From the NCBI GenBank assembly GCA_021234155.1, contig JAJEKV010000003.1, positions 8,060,413 through 8,124,412 of the forward strand: a stretch of DNA of 64,000 nt. Reading direction: 5' to 3'. A program made the translations under genes and the position numbers. This stretch comes from Isoetes taiwanensis (Eukaryota > Streptophyta > Lycopodiopsida > Isoetales > Isoetaceae). A model generated the notes under the pieces. The model ran no database searches. It had not been told where the DNA came from and saw nothing but the letters and a program-made list of their open reading frames with translations. How positions within the stretch are numbered: the first letter of the stretch is position 1; the number at the start of each line of letters is the position of its first letter. Of this stretch, positions 21,313 to 33,799 are shown in pieces.

Positions 21313-23079
21313 ATGGAAAACAAAAGAAATATTTCGGACAATGGGATGGAATGTCAGGTTTTAGATTCTGAACAGAATGACCTAGCAATGATTGCCAAAA
21401 GGATGTCTGTCATGTCAGACATCGAAAAGAAGAAATTGGTACAAATTTTAATGGATTTGGGCTCTGCAAAAAGTCAGAATTTAGCGGGCTGTACTAATGG
21501 TGTCAAAGAATTGGGAAAGGAAAAGGAAGTCGAAGGGAATTCCGACCATCTGGTAGCCTTCGGTGATTTCTTCACCTACCTGACGGAGCCAGAGTCGGAG
21601 TCGGAGAAGACGAACGGAAATATGGTAGCGACGAGGCAGCAGCTGGGGATGGGTGCGGTTCAGAGGCAGCAAAACATTGTGAAGCCAATTCTGGAGCATT
21701 TGAATCATCTGCAAGAGGAAGAAGCTGGAATTGTTGAACAAAGGGCGAAGCATGTTTTCCATGGTAAAATCTTGAAAAACCCATTCGTGGAAACTAGACT
21801 TAAACAAATGGCTAATCGAACAGTAATCGGCTGTGTAAGACATGAGGGAGTGAAACTCCCAATGATAAGAGCCGAGCTTGAAAATTTAGTTGACAGCATT
21901 TCAATTTCAAAAATCTACTGACTTGATTTTCCTTTCTTTATTGTGGAATGTGGAAACGAAATTTCTGTCAAAATGCTACTCAAGCAGGGCACGATCACGA
22001 AGGCAAACACTCAAATCTTCTTCCAAAAATGGTATCCGGCCTTTGATCCTCGGGATATTAAGCAGCTTTTCCACCCTGCATGGACCTGAGTTCAAGGCCT
22101 TAGTCCAATTTACTGGAGTGAGGAGATTTTGAAAAATTTGTTTAAGGAATTAGGAGATTTCATTTGTATGGAGACAATGCCGGATCAGCCCCCAAGGGTT
22201 TGGGTCCAATTGGATCTTCTCAAGCCAATTCCTGAGAGAATTGACTATTGTGACTACTTTGGGCTGCAGAAATGCCTCCCCTTGCAGTGGCATGGAATCC
22301 CTACTCCCTGTAGTGCATGTGGTATCAGATTGCACGGAGGTGGTGTCTGTAGAGGCTTTGTGGATAGGAAAATAAATGTGGAGCCCCCTAATCAGTGGGT
22401 CACCCCTTATAAAAAGCCTTCTTCGGCCCTTAAGAAACAAAATGTTAATGGAAGTGTGAAAAGAAAGGCTCGCAAGCAGAAAATTAGAGAGGAGCGGGAA
22501 AAGGCAGAGCAGACATTGTTGGCTCAAAAAAAAGGAAAAATGACTTGGATTAGGAAATCTGATGAAGGGAGTGTCAAGGTTTTGAACAGAGGAATTACAA
22601 TAAGGGAACCTTCTTCAGGGAAGAGCTCTCCTAATTCTCCTAATTCCCCCTCTGCTCGGGAAAAAGGGGAATGTTCTCATAAAATTTCTGATTTTCCTGT
22701 TCAGAATCTCTTCCCAGGTCGAGCTGAGCCTCAGATGGAAGGAACTGGTGAGCTTTTCAAGCAACAGCCAGTGTCCTTAAGCCAAGGGAAAAATGATGAT
22801 CCTGGTGAGCTTCTCAAGCAACAGCCTGAATCCCCCAGACCCTCAAGCATTACTCTGGATGATCATCATGACATGAAGGCTGTTGAGAGTGACTCTAATG
22901 AGGAAATTCTTCCTACTAATGACCTTGTTATGTCATCCCCTTCACAACCTGGTGTTGACGAGTTCTTTACTCCACAGACAACCAGCAGGAAGCATAAAAA
23001 AATGGTCCTCTTTAATTTAGATGGGCCTGCCTCTAATACAAGAAACAAATCTTTATTAAGATTGTGTGCTGGAATCTAA
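21313..23079 (+). pseudogene. LINE ORF1 (DUF4283-type / CCHC zinc-knuckle protein), broken
   Basis: The RNA-binding gag-like protein of the LINE. The first block runs 21313-21921. After a frame change near 21920-21970 the protein continues (KQGTITKANTQIFFQKWYP, DIKQLFHPAWT), meets a TGA near 22089, then runs in frame from 22129 to 23079. A CCHC knuckle is visible at about 22309-22350 (CSAC, 4 residues, H, 4 residues, C). It is followed by a basic KRKARKQKIREERE region and an acidic, Ser-rich C-terminus. The conserved block before the knuckle (VWVQLDLLKPIPERIDY) is typical of plant L1 ORF1 proteins. Confidence 0.75.
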
Positions 23080-26000
23080 GAGGTATAAAGGGTCCTTTGA
23101 AGAGAAAAAGGGCTCTCATTGCAATTCAGGAAATGAAGGCGGATCTCATCTTACTACAGGAACACAGACTTCCCTCTTTTGAATCTTCAAAATTGGGAGA
23201 CTGGATTTGTCCAGGTAGTGGTTCTACCTGGGCTGCAGCCAATGGTACTAAGGGTGGAATTTGCACAATCTGGAAAGGTTTTTCTTCTTCTGGCTCATAT
23301 GTATCCCCCTTGGGCAGATGGTCTGTTAGCTTTCTCAACATCAAAGGTCATCTGACTAGAATAATAAATGTTTATGCTTCAACAGAACCTCATGAAAGAG
23401 AAATGCAATGGAAGGAAATGAATTTGTGGATTGAGCAACAAAATCATGTTCATAACTGGCTGCTAGCAGGAGATTTCAATAACGCTCCCTTGTGGGATCA
23501 AAAGCTTGGAAAAAAAATCAATATGACCAAGAATGAGAGATGTGAATGGGATAAATTGGTTGGCAAATTTATCTACCATCCCCCCTCCTCATCAGCCACA
23601 TATTCTTGGAGTAATAAAAGAAAGGGTTCAGAAAGAACATTCTGGCTGATAGACAGATTCTATACCCTCTCAGCTGACTTGGACTTATGGGATCAGGTCC
23701 TCATTAAGTCAGACTGCAGTAATTCTATTTCTGACCATTTCCCTCAAGTCTTGGAGACACTTGTTCTTTCTTCCCGGGCTACTCAAGTAAGCACCCCCTT
23801 CAAGTTCAATGTTCAACTATTGCAAGTTCAGCAATTTTGTTCACAATTGGAGGAGTATTATCTGTCTCTCCCCAAGATTGGAAATAGCAGGTCCATGACT
23901 GAGTTTGTGCAGAAATTGAAAACTCTGAAAGATTGGATTAAAAAGTGGGGAAAGGATTGGGCAGAAAAGAAGAAGAAACAGAAGAATGAAATTTATATTG
24001 AAATGAAAAAGGTAAGAGAATCTCTGTTTCTTGATAAAGACAATCAGACCCTGCAGGACCTGGAGAATCAATTAGAGATTAAGGTCAAACATGTTGAGAA
24101 AATGGAAGCTCAATCTTTGGCTATCAGAAGTAAGTGTCAATATATCAATTGTATGGACAAAAGCAGTTCCTCCTTCTTTTTCAGGGCTGCTAAGAGTCGG
24201 ATCATTAATAATGGCATTATCTCAGTTCAAGATGAACAAGGGAAAAACATTCAAGGTCAACAAGAAATTCAAAGTTTTTTTGTTCACAGATATCAGGAGC
24301 TGTTTGATAAGCAGCACACATCTCAAACAGATATCGAGCAATTTTTTAGCATGATTGACTTTGACTCTGACTTCTCATCAATCAATAATGAGGCCCTTGT
24401 GGCTATTCCACAGAAAGAGGAGATTCTCCGTATCTTGAATTCAATGGCTTCTGGAAAAAGCCCAGGACCTGATGGCTTTCCCCCAGAATTCTTTAGAGAA
24501 TTTTGGGATGTCATGCAAGATGATATTACAACTTTTGTACAAGGAGCTTGGAAGGCAGATAGTTTGCATCCTGCAATCAATGCTGGTCTAATTGCATTAG
24601 TTCCTAAGGTGGACCAGCCTATGGCCTTTTCTGATTGGAGGCCAATCTCTTTGACCAACACCATCTATAAAATCCTTGCAAAAATATTAGCATACAGGGT
24701 CAAACCTACTCTGGAAAGTCTCATTAGTCCCCTGCAGACTGCTTTCCTCCCTGGAAGGAGTATCCTTGACAATTTCATTGGAGCTTATGAAGGATTACAT
24801 TGGAATAATCTAACTAAGCAGAATTGCATGCTCCTGAATCTTGATTTTAAAAGAGCATTTGATACTATTAATTGGGATTTCTTGAGCAGGGCCATGGAGT
24901 TTCTGGGTTTTTCTCAACAAGTAATTAATCTGGTCCTTGCCTTCAACAAGGAGGCCAGATCTGCAATCCTGGTCAATGGCTGCCCCTCCTCTTTTTTCCC
25001 TTGTAAGAGAGGAGTGAGGCAAGGGTGCCCTCTAGCCCCTTACCTCTTCCTAATAGTGCTGAGATGGTGACCAAGGTTACACTCAAACTTCAGCAGAATG
25101 GACAGATCAAGGGCCTCCAGATGCCAAATGAAGGTATGCCTTTATCTTTGATGCAATATGCTGATGATACCTTTATTTTTTTGGAGGATGATGGGAAAAA
25201 CATCTTTGCCTTCCTGTCTGCCATGGAGATTTTTGGCAAAGCTTCAGGTGTTTTATTGAATAGAGCCAAATGTACTATCCTTTTGGACTCTACTGAAAAT
25301 AAAATTGCTGACATAGCAATTTTGGAGGAAGGGATGGCCACCAAGCTGTTGGGACTTCCTCTTACACCAGACATGAGTCTTCATGGTCTTTGGTCTCCTA
25401 TCACAAACAGGATCAAAAGAAAATTCATGATGTATCCTTCCTCTCTTTCATTGGCAGGCAGGGTGGAGATTGCCAACACGATAATTGCTAGCACACACAT
25501 CTACTTCTCATCTGCAATTGTGGCTGACAAGGCAACTTATCAGGAAATTCAGACTGCCATTAGGAAATTTATTTGGCAAGGAGACTATAAAGTTGCTTGG
25601 CAAAATCTCACCACACCAAAAGATTCTGGAGGCCTAGGATGCAAGGATCTTTTCAAACAAGCTCAGGCCCTAGCTGCAAAATTGATTTGGCGTGCTCTCT
25701 GTTCTCCTCATCATTCTCCTGCTATGGCCTTCATCAGGTACTGGATTCAGCAAACCAAACCTGTAGGAAGCAATTCAATCCAACATCAGCTCCCAGACTT
25801 GGCCTTCTATCAATTAACAGCAGCTTCCCATACATCCTCTATCATGAGACGGCTTTTGGAGGCCTGGAATGAAGTCTCCCACTGTTTTCATGCGGATAAC
25901 CTTCACAAGGTAAGCTCCAAATTCCATTTCTTTTGGCATCACAATTTACTTCCTGCAGAGGCAGGGTGTTTGGCTCTCAAACATCCAAGAAAATACAAAG

Positions 26001-26842
26001 AATGGAGTGATGCAGGTCTCAAATCCATTGCTGATCTCAGATGTAATGGTAATTGGCTTACCTGGCAAGAGCTGGTAGCAAGAATCAGTGACACACAAGT
26101 GAACAAAAAGATTTTCTCTATCATTTCTCGTTCCGTGAGCAATTGGGAAGATTCAGTAGCTCCTATTTCATGGAGTTGTGAAGAAAAGAAGAGCTATAGT
26201 GTGTCCAGAATTTACAAAATGATCATTCAACCTTCTGATCTCAAGGTCACTACAAAATGGGGCTGCACTCAGCAAGAGGCAGTTAAAATAATCACTGATG
26301 GATGGCAGGCACATTGTGCAAAAAAGATACTTTTATTTAGATGGCTACTGTTGAATCAGAGTTTATCTACTAATGACAGAATAGCAAAATATAAGGCTGC
26401 TCATTCCAACATCTGCCCTTTGGGCTGCCAGCTTCCAGAATCCAATTTACATGTCTTTCAGTGCCCTCGACTTCTGCCTTTTTGGTTCTGGGCAAGAAAT
26501 CTCTGTATGTCCACTCTTGGTTCCTCTTCACAGGAATTTTTTGACTTTTTAAATTTCCCAAGTGCCTTCTGTGGTACTCTGAGAACTCTGGCCCTCTGGT
26601 CCATTTGGAAGCACAGAAACAAGATCGTTCATGATCAAAAAACATTTAATCTCAATTGGATCAAAGCCTCCTTTCAGTCCCTGCTGGTTGAGACTGCCAT
26701 AGCTTATAGAAGATGCAAGGGCTCAGCATATGACAGAAATTGGGATTCTTTAGGGAATTACCATGGTTTTTATGCTTTTTTCAAACTCACTATCTCTGAT
26801 GCTGATGTTGACATTGACAGATTTTGTGACCGAGCATTATGA
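23052..26842 (+). pseudogene. LINE ORF2: endonuclease, reverse transcriptase, zf-RVT (one frameshift)
   Basis: The N-terminal APE-like endonuclease has CWNLRGIKG, LLQEHR, LLAGDFNN and ISDHFP (about 23064-23750). The reverse transcriptase has KSPGPDGFPPEFF, DWRPISLTN, LDFKRAFDTINW, RQGCPLAPYLF and, after a frameshift, QYADDTFIF (YADD at about 25157). The frameshift is a single-base loss near 25050, between LFLIV and AEMVTK. The C-terminal zf-RVT region has CPLGC...ESNLHVFQCPR (about 26420-26470). No initiating ATG is needed upstream; ORF2 overlaps the end of ORF1. Apart from the frameshift I see no other break, so this is one of the better-preserved elements in the window. Confidence 0.88.
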
Positions 26843-27388
26843 TATGGTTATTCCCCCTTCTCGAGGAAGATATGATCCGAAACCGGCCTTCGAACAGTGG
26901 ACAAGGGGGGCAATCAAAGCCAAGATGATTACCTTGAAGCAGCACATTTTGGCCCAGATAGCTTTGGGAGTCATTCTGGAATATGAAGATCTTTGGTGGT
27001 GGAATGATCTGAAGATTTACTTTGCTGCAAAATGGGAGGAGCACTTTGACATCACTTCAGAAATCATGCTGCAGTTCATGGTCCACACCCCTCTGGATCT
27101 TGATGAGCTTGAGACAGTATTCCATATTGTCCAGGTCGATCCATTGGAGTTTGCTTTGGGCTATGAATAGAGAATTAGAGTTCTGTTCCTTGTCTTGAAC
27201 TATTACAGACATCTGATAATCTTTTTTGATCAGCTGGTACAACTAATTTTGTATATCTAGCTGTGCTATGCTTTTCTTTAGTCCCTTCTTAGGGATAAGT
27301 AAGCATTGCAAAGGTTTTTTCCTTTTGCAATTGCTGTATATATTCATGTAACTTCTTTTGCATGTAATATCAAATCTGCCTTAACCTC
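26843..27388 (+). other. LINE 3' region
   Basis: After the ORF2 stop, another frame stays open to 27170 (a protein rich in Trp, Leu and acidic residues, without a motif I know). This may be a shifted continuation of ORF2 or chance. The rest is AT-rich 3' UTR ending in poly(A) at 27389. Confidence 0.5.
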
Positions 27389-27402
27389 AAAAAAAAAAAA
27401 AC

Positions 27403-29600
27403 CCGGCTTGGACTAGCCTAAACTAGCACAAACATCAGCATTGGTCAATCCCTCCGCTGGCTTATCTGGCCATACATGGACAACAAAGTCCAAGATGGTA
27501 CCAGCCCTCCAAGGTCTTATGCCAAGATGTTACATTTTGATCTTTAGATCTAGATCATGCTATGGTAAGACAAGATAAGATATCTAGTTCATAAACTAAG
27601 AATGTTCAAGATTTAACACATTCAATCATGTTATTCTGATGTATACAGCAGTAGTCAAAAGGCCACAATATACATAGAGAAACAGAACACTTCCCTTAAG
27701 CAGTTGACCATAAGCTTCGGTACACTTGTACAAAGTACTTCAAACTAGTATACCATATAGCAAGACACCATCCTTAAATTCCAGTACAGTAGCATGCTAA
27801 TAAGGCATTTGCCTGCTGAAATTTGAACTATTGTTTATACTAATAGCTTGAAAGAATACGATATAATATTAGATCTATCAAAGCTATTCTATGCATCAGT
27901 TTTAATAAGCAAAGACTTGTTTTTCTTTTTCCCAGCCTATGTATAACAAAAGTGGTTCAAACCAGTCAACATGTGCAAACGTATCAGAATTTATCGTCTT
28001 CAACTCGGAACCACCACGAGCAACCATTAACCAAAATAGCATCAGCTCTTGCATTCAATTTTCTTCAGTTGTCCACATCGCCTAAAGCTTATCCAAGACA
28101 CCAAGGACAAAAAGACACCACAATGGGAAGAGAGGCCCGTACCTGCAGCCAATCAATACACGGTTAGCATGATTATGGTAACCGTGCAAGGGCCAAAAGG
28201 TACATTAGGCCTCTCGGTTCATCACCGATTGCCCATTGTGATCCTTTTGCCCTTAAGTTAGAAAAAGCTATAAGGAAAAGACATTTGAAATAAAAGTATG
28301 GCAGGCTGTCTAGAGAAACAGAAATCTGCATCCTATTATTTATACAGAACCTTTTCATAGACCTTTGTCATGTCAAGGAACCTGTAATCTCCAAATCTTA
28401 TATAAGCAAGGCCCAGCCTGTTGCAAACTCTTTGGCTTCTAAAAATATGGCAACTCTGTCACCCTAAAGCTCATGAGCATCTACGCCCATAGGCAAAACT
28501 GTTCTACAAAGGAAATCTATTTGAAAGGAAACCCTTATACCTGGATTTCTTCAGCATAAAATCATCAAATTAAGCTTCTGGTACAACCATGCTCTTGAGC
28601 TTTTTTCTGTAGCCAGCATTTATTGTGTTCCAAATAAATCATGGCCTTGCAGATGCATGATTCTTGAGACAAGTCTTTTCTCCAGTGATGTGTTGATCCA
28701 ACCAAGAGTATAAAATAAGAAGTAATCAAGGGAAAGCCGGAGCTCATGCTTATGAAAGATGAAGCTAAACTTGTGAAAATATAAGCAAGCGGCATGCCTT
28801 CTTGGCGCCTAAATATCCTTGACGACACGTTCCATTGTTGCATTCAATATGTGCTGCTGCGCCAAATGTAGAATTCAGAATACTAACCTCATCAATGCCT
28901 TGTGTAGGTATGCCGTCCCATTTTATAAGCCATAAATTTTCTCGACCAATGAGTCAAAATGCATACAAATATAGCTCTGCCATATGCCATCATGGCAATA
29001 GTTGCCTTGAATAAGGAAAAATGAAGAAATCCAACTTCATGCATCTTTAAAGCTCCAAAGAATCGTCCTTGCAATAACTATACACAAGCCCCATGTATCG
29101 TAAAGTGCATGAGCCATTTTAAAAAAAATTCAAGCCATAATAAAAGTTGCATTTTAGCATAGTTGTTGTTTGACATCCACATGTCAAACGTGCACTTCAA
29201 AAAGACATGCATTCATATGCTTTAACATATGGAACCCTTTTTTTTGGAAAAATCCCTTCGTTATGCAACAATGGTTCAACAAACCACATGTCATCAAAAC
29301 TTTTCCTTTCAAAATAAACCTTCGCTCTGGATTTAATAATATAAATCAAATAGAGTCTAACCTTATACAAGTGTGCAGGCTGCTTCAAGTGGCACCACAG
29401 TAGGTTTTCTGCACCAAAAGTATATGAAGCACATTGCATAATATATTTAGATAATTTTGCTTTCATAACTACATAATGTTCTGCCTACGTGGCAAGTGAT
29501 CAATGTTCCATCTATTACGTAATAATTTAATCCATCATGCTTTCTAGAAAACTAGCTTAGTTTCCATTAAATGGGAGCATCTACTTTTAAGAATATTGAG
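27403..29600. repeat. 2.2-kb duplicated segment, copy 1
   Basis: 27403-29600 and 35788-37986 are nearly identical (a few substitutions and small indels, for example near 27795, 28175 and 28735). Each copy lies between A-runs: copy 1 after the LINE poly(A) and before A7, copy 2 after A7 and before A24. No gene is recognisable on either strand. The minus strand around 28000-28260 resembles 51380-51600 (GGTGATGAACCGAGA...TGTACCTTTTGGCCCTTGCA), so the segment belongs to a dispersed repeat family or a transcribed locus with relatives nearby. Confidence 0.9.
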
Positions 29601-30202
29601 AAAAAAACCCTACCTCCTACCCTAGGAAGAGGCATACACTGCATAATAGTAATCATAGGGGGGCAGACCCCTACCATTACAGCAGGAGTCATGCCTCACC
29701 CTATGACTATCTCATGCCCAATGTGACGTTATAATGAAGCAATTGCAAGATCCAGTACCATTAACCACTTCTGTCAATTTATTGGTATAAAATCCGAGAG
29801 GCAAGAAAGGCCAAGTGGCAATAGAGATAAAATATCTCTGTCATTTTATAGTGCAAGAGAGGCCAAGTGGCAATAGAGACTAAAATCTCTTGTCTCATAC
29901 ACACGTATTTAAAGTACTATTTCATTTCTACTTCCACATGGTAGAGCATGTACCTTTTCATTTCTGATGCAGATGTATTGTATGGCATTGATGTTGTCAT
30001 CAACTTATCCATAAGATTTTGTTTCATTGGTAGGTAACCCTATCTGAAACTCATGTCCTTCCTGATTAGCATATCATGCCTGTAATATAATAAGCACATA
30101 GCTCATTGTCAGAAAAATCAAGTCATTCAAAAAGCAGTACATTATATAGCTATACAAGTACATCAGCAAGAAGGCCAAACCAAAGAAGGATGGCAGCACT
30201 GG
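29601..30202. other. Unique spacer between segment copy 1 and the second LINE
   Basis: It follows the A7 at the end of copy 1 and is absent after copy 2. It holds a short near-duplication (GGCCAAGTGGCAATAGAGA at about 29810 and 29860). A stretch of about 25 bases near 29650 (GGGCAGACCCCTACCATTAC) is found inverted near 53100. I see no gene. Confidence 0.5.
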
Positions 30203-31209
30203 TAAGGAAGGAAGGAAGGAAGGAAGGTTCTTTTATCGTCCACGGAGACCAATCGGTCTATGGGACCCAATACAAAAAACGCAAGAAGTTTAATTACTGC
30301 GCCGGATTAAAAACCCCGCCCGGAAAGGGTTTTCGAGGGAAAACCGTGGTAGCAATCAGCCTGTGACAAACCGTCCCTAACATATAAAATGCGTAAAACA
30401 TCCAAATATATCTGGGTCATGCACCACACCCCAGAGTGCCTAATCACGGGCACCCGGTGGGGCAAAGGTGACCTCGCAGTCTAGTACTCCCGAATGTACG
30501 ACCTCGAGGACGCATCGATCGGCGGTGTGTTCATCAAACAAATGCAAGGGCAAGTCCTACCGTACTAAGGGAGCGATCCGCCCCGGACTGACCAACGCCG
30601 GGCAACTCGGAAAGTGTGAGACTCATCCTCAATGGCACCCGCTTGACAAAGATCGACAGAGCTTTGTCTGGCGGGGCTCCCCAATCCACCGCCCGCCTTC
30701 GACGCGAAGATGGTGGGCACCGCATGCGAATGGAGGCAATGAGTCTCGCGCTTTTTCGGGGGTACCGGGAACGCAGGGTAGAGTGGGCCCCGGGCTAACA
30801 CGGGTTGATGTGCTCCTTGTAATGGGCCATTTTGACCTGCTTCTAGAGCCGGGGTCCCGTGAGCTTGCCAAGGAAACAAGCGCCTAGGTACTCCCGCAGG
30901 CCGTCACGACGGCACCGTGCCCACCTACAGACGATCCGGTGTTCCGCACATTCCATCCGATGAACCATCGATCTCTCTTACCCTCCAACAGTTCCCTAAG
31001 CCGCCGCGGACCCATGGCCCACGGTGTAAGCCCAGTCGGGAGCCGAGCATCACCCATAGTAGCCACTTTCTCAAAATAGGCGATGTGTCTATCAAGGGCT
31101 GCTCGGCTGAAGCGGCAAGAATCCGATTTCTCGCAGCTAGACCGATAGGGGTGAAGGTTTCACCCCAAGTGCCCGTGCCAAAAATGCCTTCGCACTGCTC
31201 CAAGTCATT

Positions 31210-33710
31210 CTAGGTCGCCAAAGAGACGATCGCCCCAAACCTCGACCCGCATGGAAGGACGTGCTCGACCGGTTCTAATAGATGTGACTGATGGCCCCAA
31301 TCATAGAGCTCTGCTCGGTGATTGTTGTTACAAGATGGCATAAAGCGCTTTCCGGCCTCGGCCGTCACACATAGCGGATAGACGCCCCCGCCAGATGAGG
31401 AGGGGAATTCCACCCCTAGGTACTTGTAGGTGGGCTGACGCCCCAGTCCGCCCCCCGATATGTGAGTCACGGGAGGCATGGGGTGACGGAAGAGGATATG
31501 AGAACCACCTCGGTCTTGGCCGATTGACGCTGCGCATGTTCGTAGCGACAAAATGTGTCTAGGGCGCCCGGTGAGATCGCATAGCTTCGGGGTGTGGGCG
31601 TTGAGGCCAACATCGCCCAAAGATAGATGAGCCGGGCGGATGACACGGTGCAAAAGCCGTATGCCACCCCATGCTCGAGAAGCGGGACTCTAACCGATCA
31701 ATGTAGAGGCCAAAAGTGTTGGAAGAGAGGGGCAACCCCGCGGACCGATACTATCTTGGTGAATGCTTGGCCCGTCTACCGCATCACGCCAAAACAACTC
31801 TCATACAACTTTGTATATGGCATTACGCGACAGGCGGGAGCCCCCGATTGACGCAGATCTAAGCCACGCTTTTCAGGAACCAGTATCAAAAGCCTTCGCG
31901 AAGTCCACAAAGCAACAATACAAGTCCTGCCCGATGATTCGGTACATCTTCAATCGGTGCCCGCGGTGTAAAGATATGGTCAATCGTTGAGTGGCGGGGT
32001 CTAAAGCCACGCTCGTGTGAGGGCTCGCACATCTTTACCCTACGCCAGCCGGTCAATCTGCTGCTTTCGAGAATGCCGATACGGTTTGGCAAATCTTGAG
32101 CCCGACCATGATCGTCCGTGGAATTGGCGGACGGTGTGGGTCGCCCGCCTTGTGAATGGGAACAACCCCGCTTGTGGTCCATTGTCGGGGAGACCTTCCC
32201 GCAATGCTCGTTGAAATGGTAGTAAGGACCGCACAAGCGCCGCCGCCTCGCCCATTTGAGTGACTCGCCGCATACCATCGAGGTTTGCCTTCCCATTAGC
32301 CCACCGTTGCGGTGCCCTCCTCAACATCCTCGCCCATGAGAACCAATGGGGCCATCCATTGGGGGGTATGGGCGACGCTGCGTTCTGGCGGGTCATAGAG
32401 CCTCTTTGCAAGTACTGTTCCCATTGCGGTGTGATGTCCCCCCAGAGGTGGGGCTGGCCTTCAAGCATTCTCGCCAAAAGGTTCGAGGATGAGTGTCCAG
32501 TGAGGGCCGAACATCTCCCCACGATGCACGGCAAGGTACCGCGCCTTTGTGTCCGGATAGGCGATGCGCGGTGGTGGCCCGCAAGCGGGGGATCCGGATC
32601 GAATGTGACGGAGCTGCCGCTATGCGTTCTTTACACCGCATCAAACCATCGGTTACGCGGGAATGTTAAGACCCCCCTGGCGACGGGGGTACGCAAAGCA
32701 CTGTCCGCCGCATCCGTAATAGCGAAGTCATTTGAGTGCATCTGGCTGCGCTCTAGTGTGGAGGTCCGCGAAATACTGGAGGGCGTCCATGAGCATCTCG
32801 GCGTAGTCCTCGCCGCTCATAATCTAGTCTCAACCGAGGCGAGGGGCTGGCATAGTGGGGGTTTGGCGGCTTGCCAAACCAGGTCCAAATAAAGTGGGAG
32901 GTGATTCGAGTCGACCTCCTCATCCCGAATCTATGCTGTGCCCACGGAAACGGTGATGAGATGCATATCTTAGCGCAACCTTCTGAGCACATAGTCCACC
33001 ACACTAGACCCTCCCCCCGATTGTCACATGCGCATGTGCACTTGCGAGAATCGCCACCCTTTGTGAAAGGCCATTGCAAATTATCAAGTCAAAAATGCCA
33101 CATAGCAGGAGCAATGCGCCAAAAGCGAAAGTGACTGCGCCGTCATCCGACCCTCATGGCCGGGGTTTGCTTGGCGTGGATTAGTTGAGGACATCGTCGC
33201 CGAGGGGTCAAGTCGCATGGGCCGCTTTACTCTGTCCCGTGCATTGAAATCTCCAAGAAAGGACGACCCTACCCAACTGGCTGGTGTGGCCTTTGTATGT
33301 CATCATATAGATCGACATAAGGGTCCATCCTATCCGCATCCGGGGTGGCTGCGATAGAAGGTCTTTGTCTGCGTGAGGGAAATAACATGACGCCGAAAAA
33401 GAGGGTTGCCACCGGTATTATGCACACGAACCCACAAGTACCGGTTGTATGCATGCGTTTACGGAGGGTAACCGAATGTGCCAAGGTTGTCCGGTAGTAG
33501 CAAGCCACTCCACCATGACCCCTCCATCTGTCGCATGTATTGAAGACCAGAAATGTTGGTAACCCAACCAGATCGTAGCTTCAGGCTCAAAGATGCTCCC
33601 ATGTCTCCATGAGAAAGATGAGATCCATATCGGTACGCCACGGAGTTCGGTCGTCCCCATACGCCAAGGGAAGCCTCGACAATTCCATGAGACCACCCGG
33701 AGACACAATT
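31210..33710 (-). pseudogene. Second LINE ORF2: endonuclease and reverse transcriptase, heavily broken
   Basis: The endonuclease N-terminus VVSWNCRGFPW lies near 33700-33670. RPSIAATPDADRMDPYVDLYDD near 33390-33310 resembles the later part of the domain. In the reverse transcriptase, VDFAKAFDT near 31910 is the first catalytic Asp motif. About 31690-31600 should hold the (Y/F)ADD motif, but the sequence reads TAFAPCHPPG, so the catalytic pair is lost or out of frame. YKYLGVEF and the following thumb region (to about 31210) are readable. Many frame changes exclude a functional protein. Confidence 0.7.
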
Positions 33711-33799
33711 CCTATTTGTCGGTAGGGATGGTATCTTGCTTGACTGAGTGGGGGGGAGGGCGGGAAGCAGAGGGGAAAGTGAGAAGTAGATGGAGCGGA

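Larger units (their letters stand above)
20878..27401 (+). mobile_element. L1-type LINE (non-LTR retrotransposon) with poly(A)
   Basis: The element starts directly after the ACTATTTG duplication and ends in an A-run at 27389-27401 (length 6.5 kb). The order is 5' leader (20878-21312), ORF1 (21313-23079), ORF2 with endonuclease, reverse transcriptase and a Cys/His zinc-binding domain (about 23055-26842), then 3' region. ORF1 and ORF2 overlap by a few bases. It is nearly complete, with a stop in ORF1 and a frameshift in ORF2, so it is probably inactive but young. Confidence 0.85.

Noticed and set aside
28565-29074. Host gene exons on the minus strand of the 2.2-kb duplicated segment
   Set aside because: Several plausible splice sites exist, but no protein family could be recognised and frames are short.
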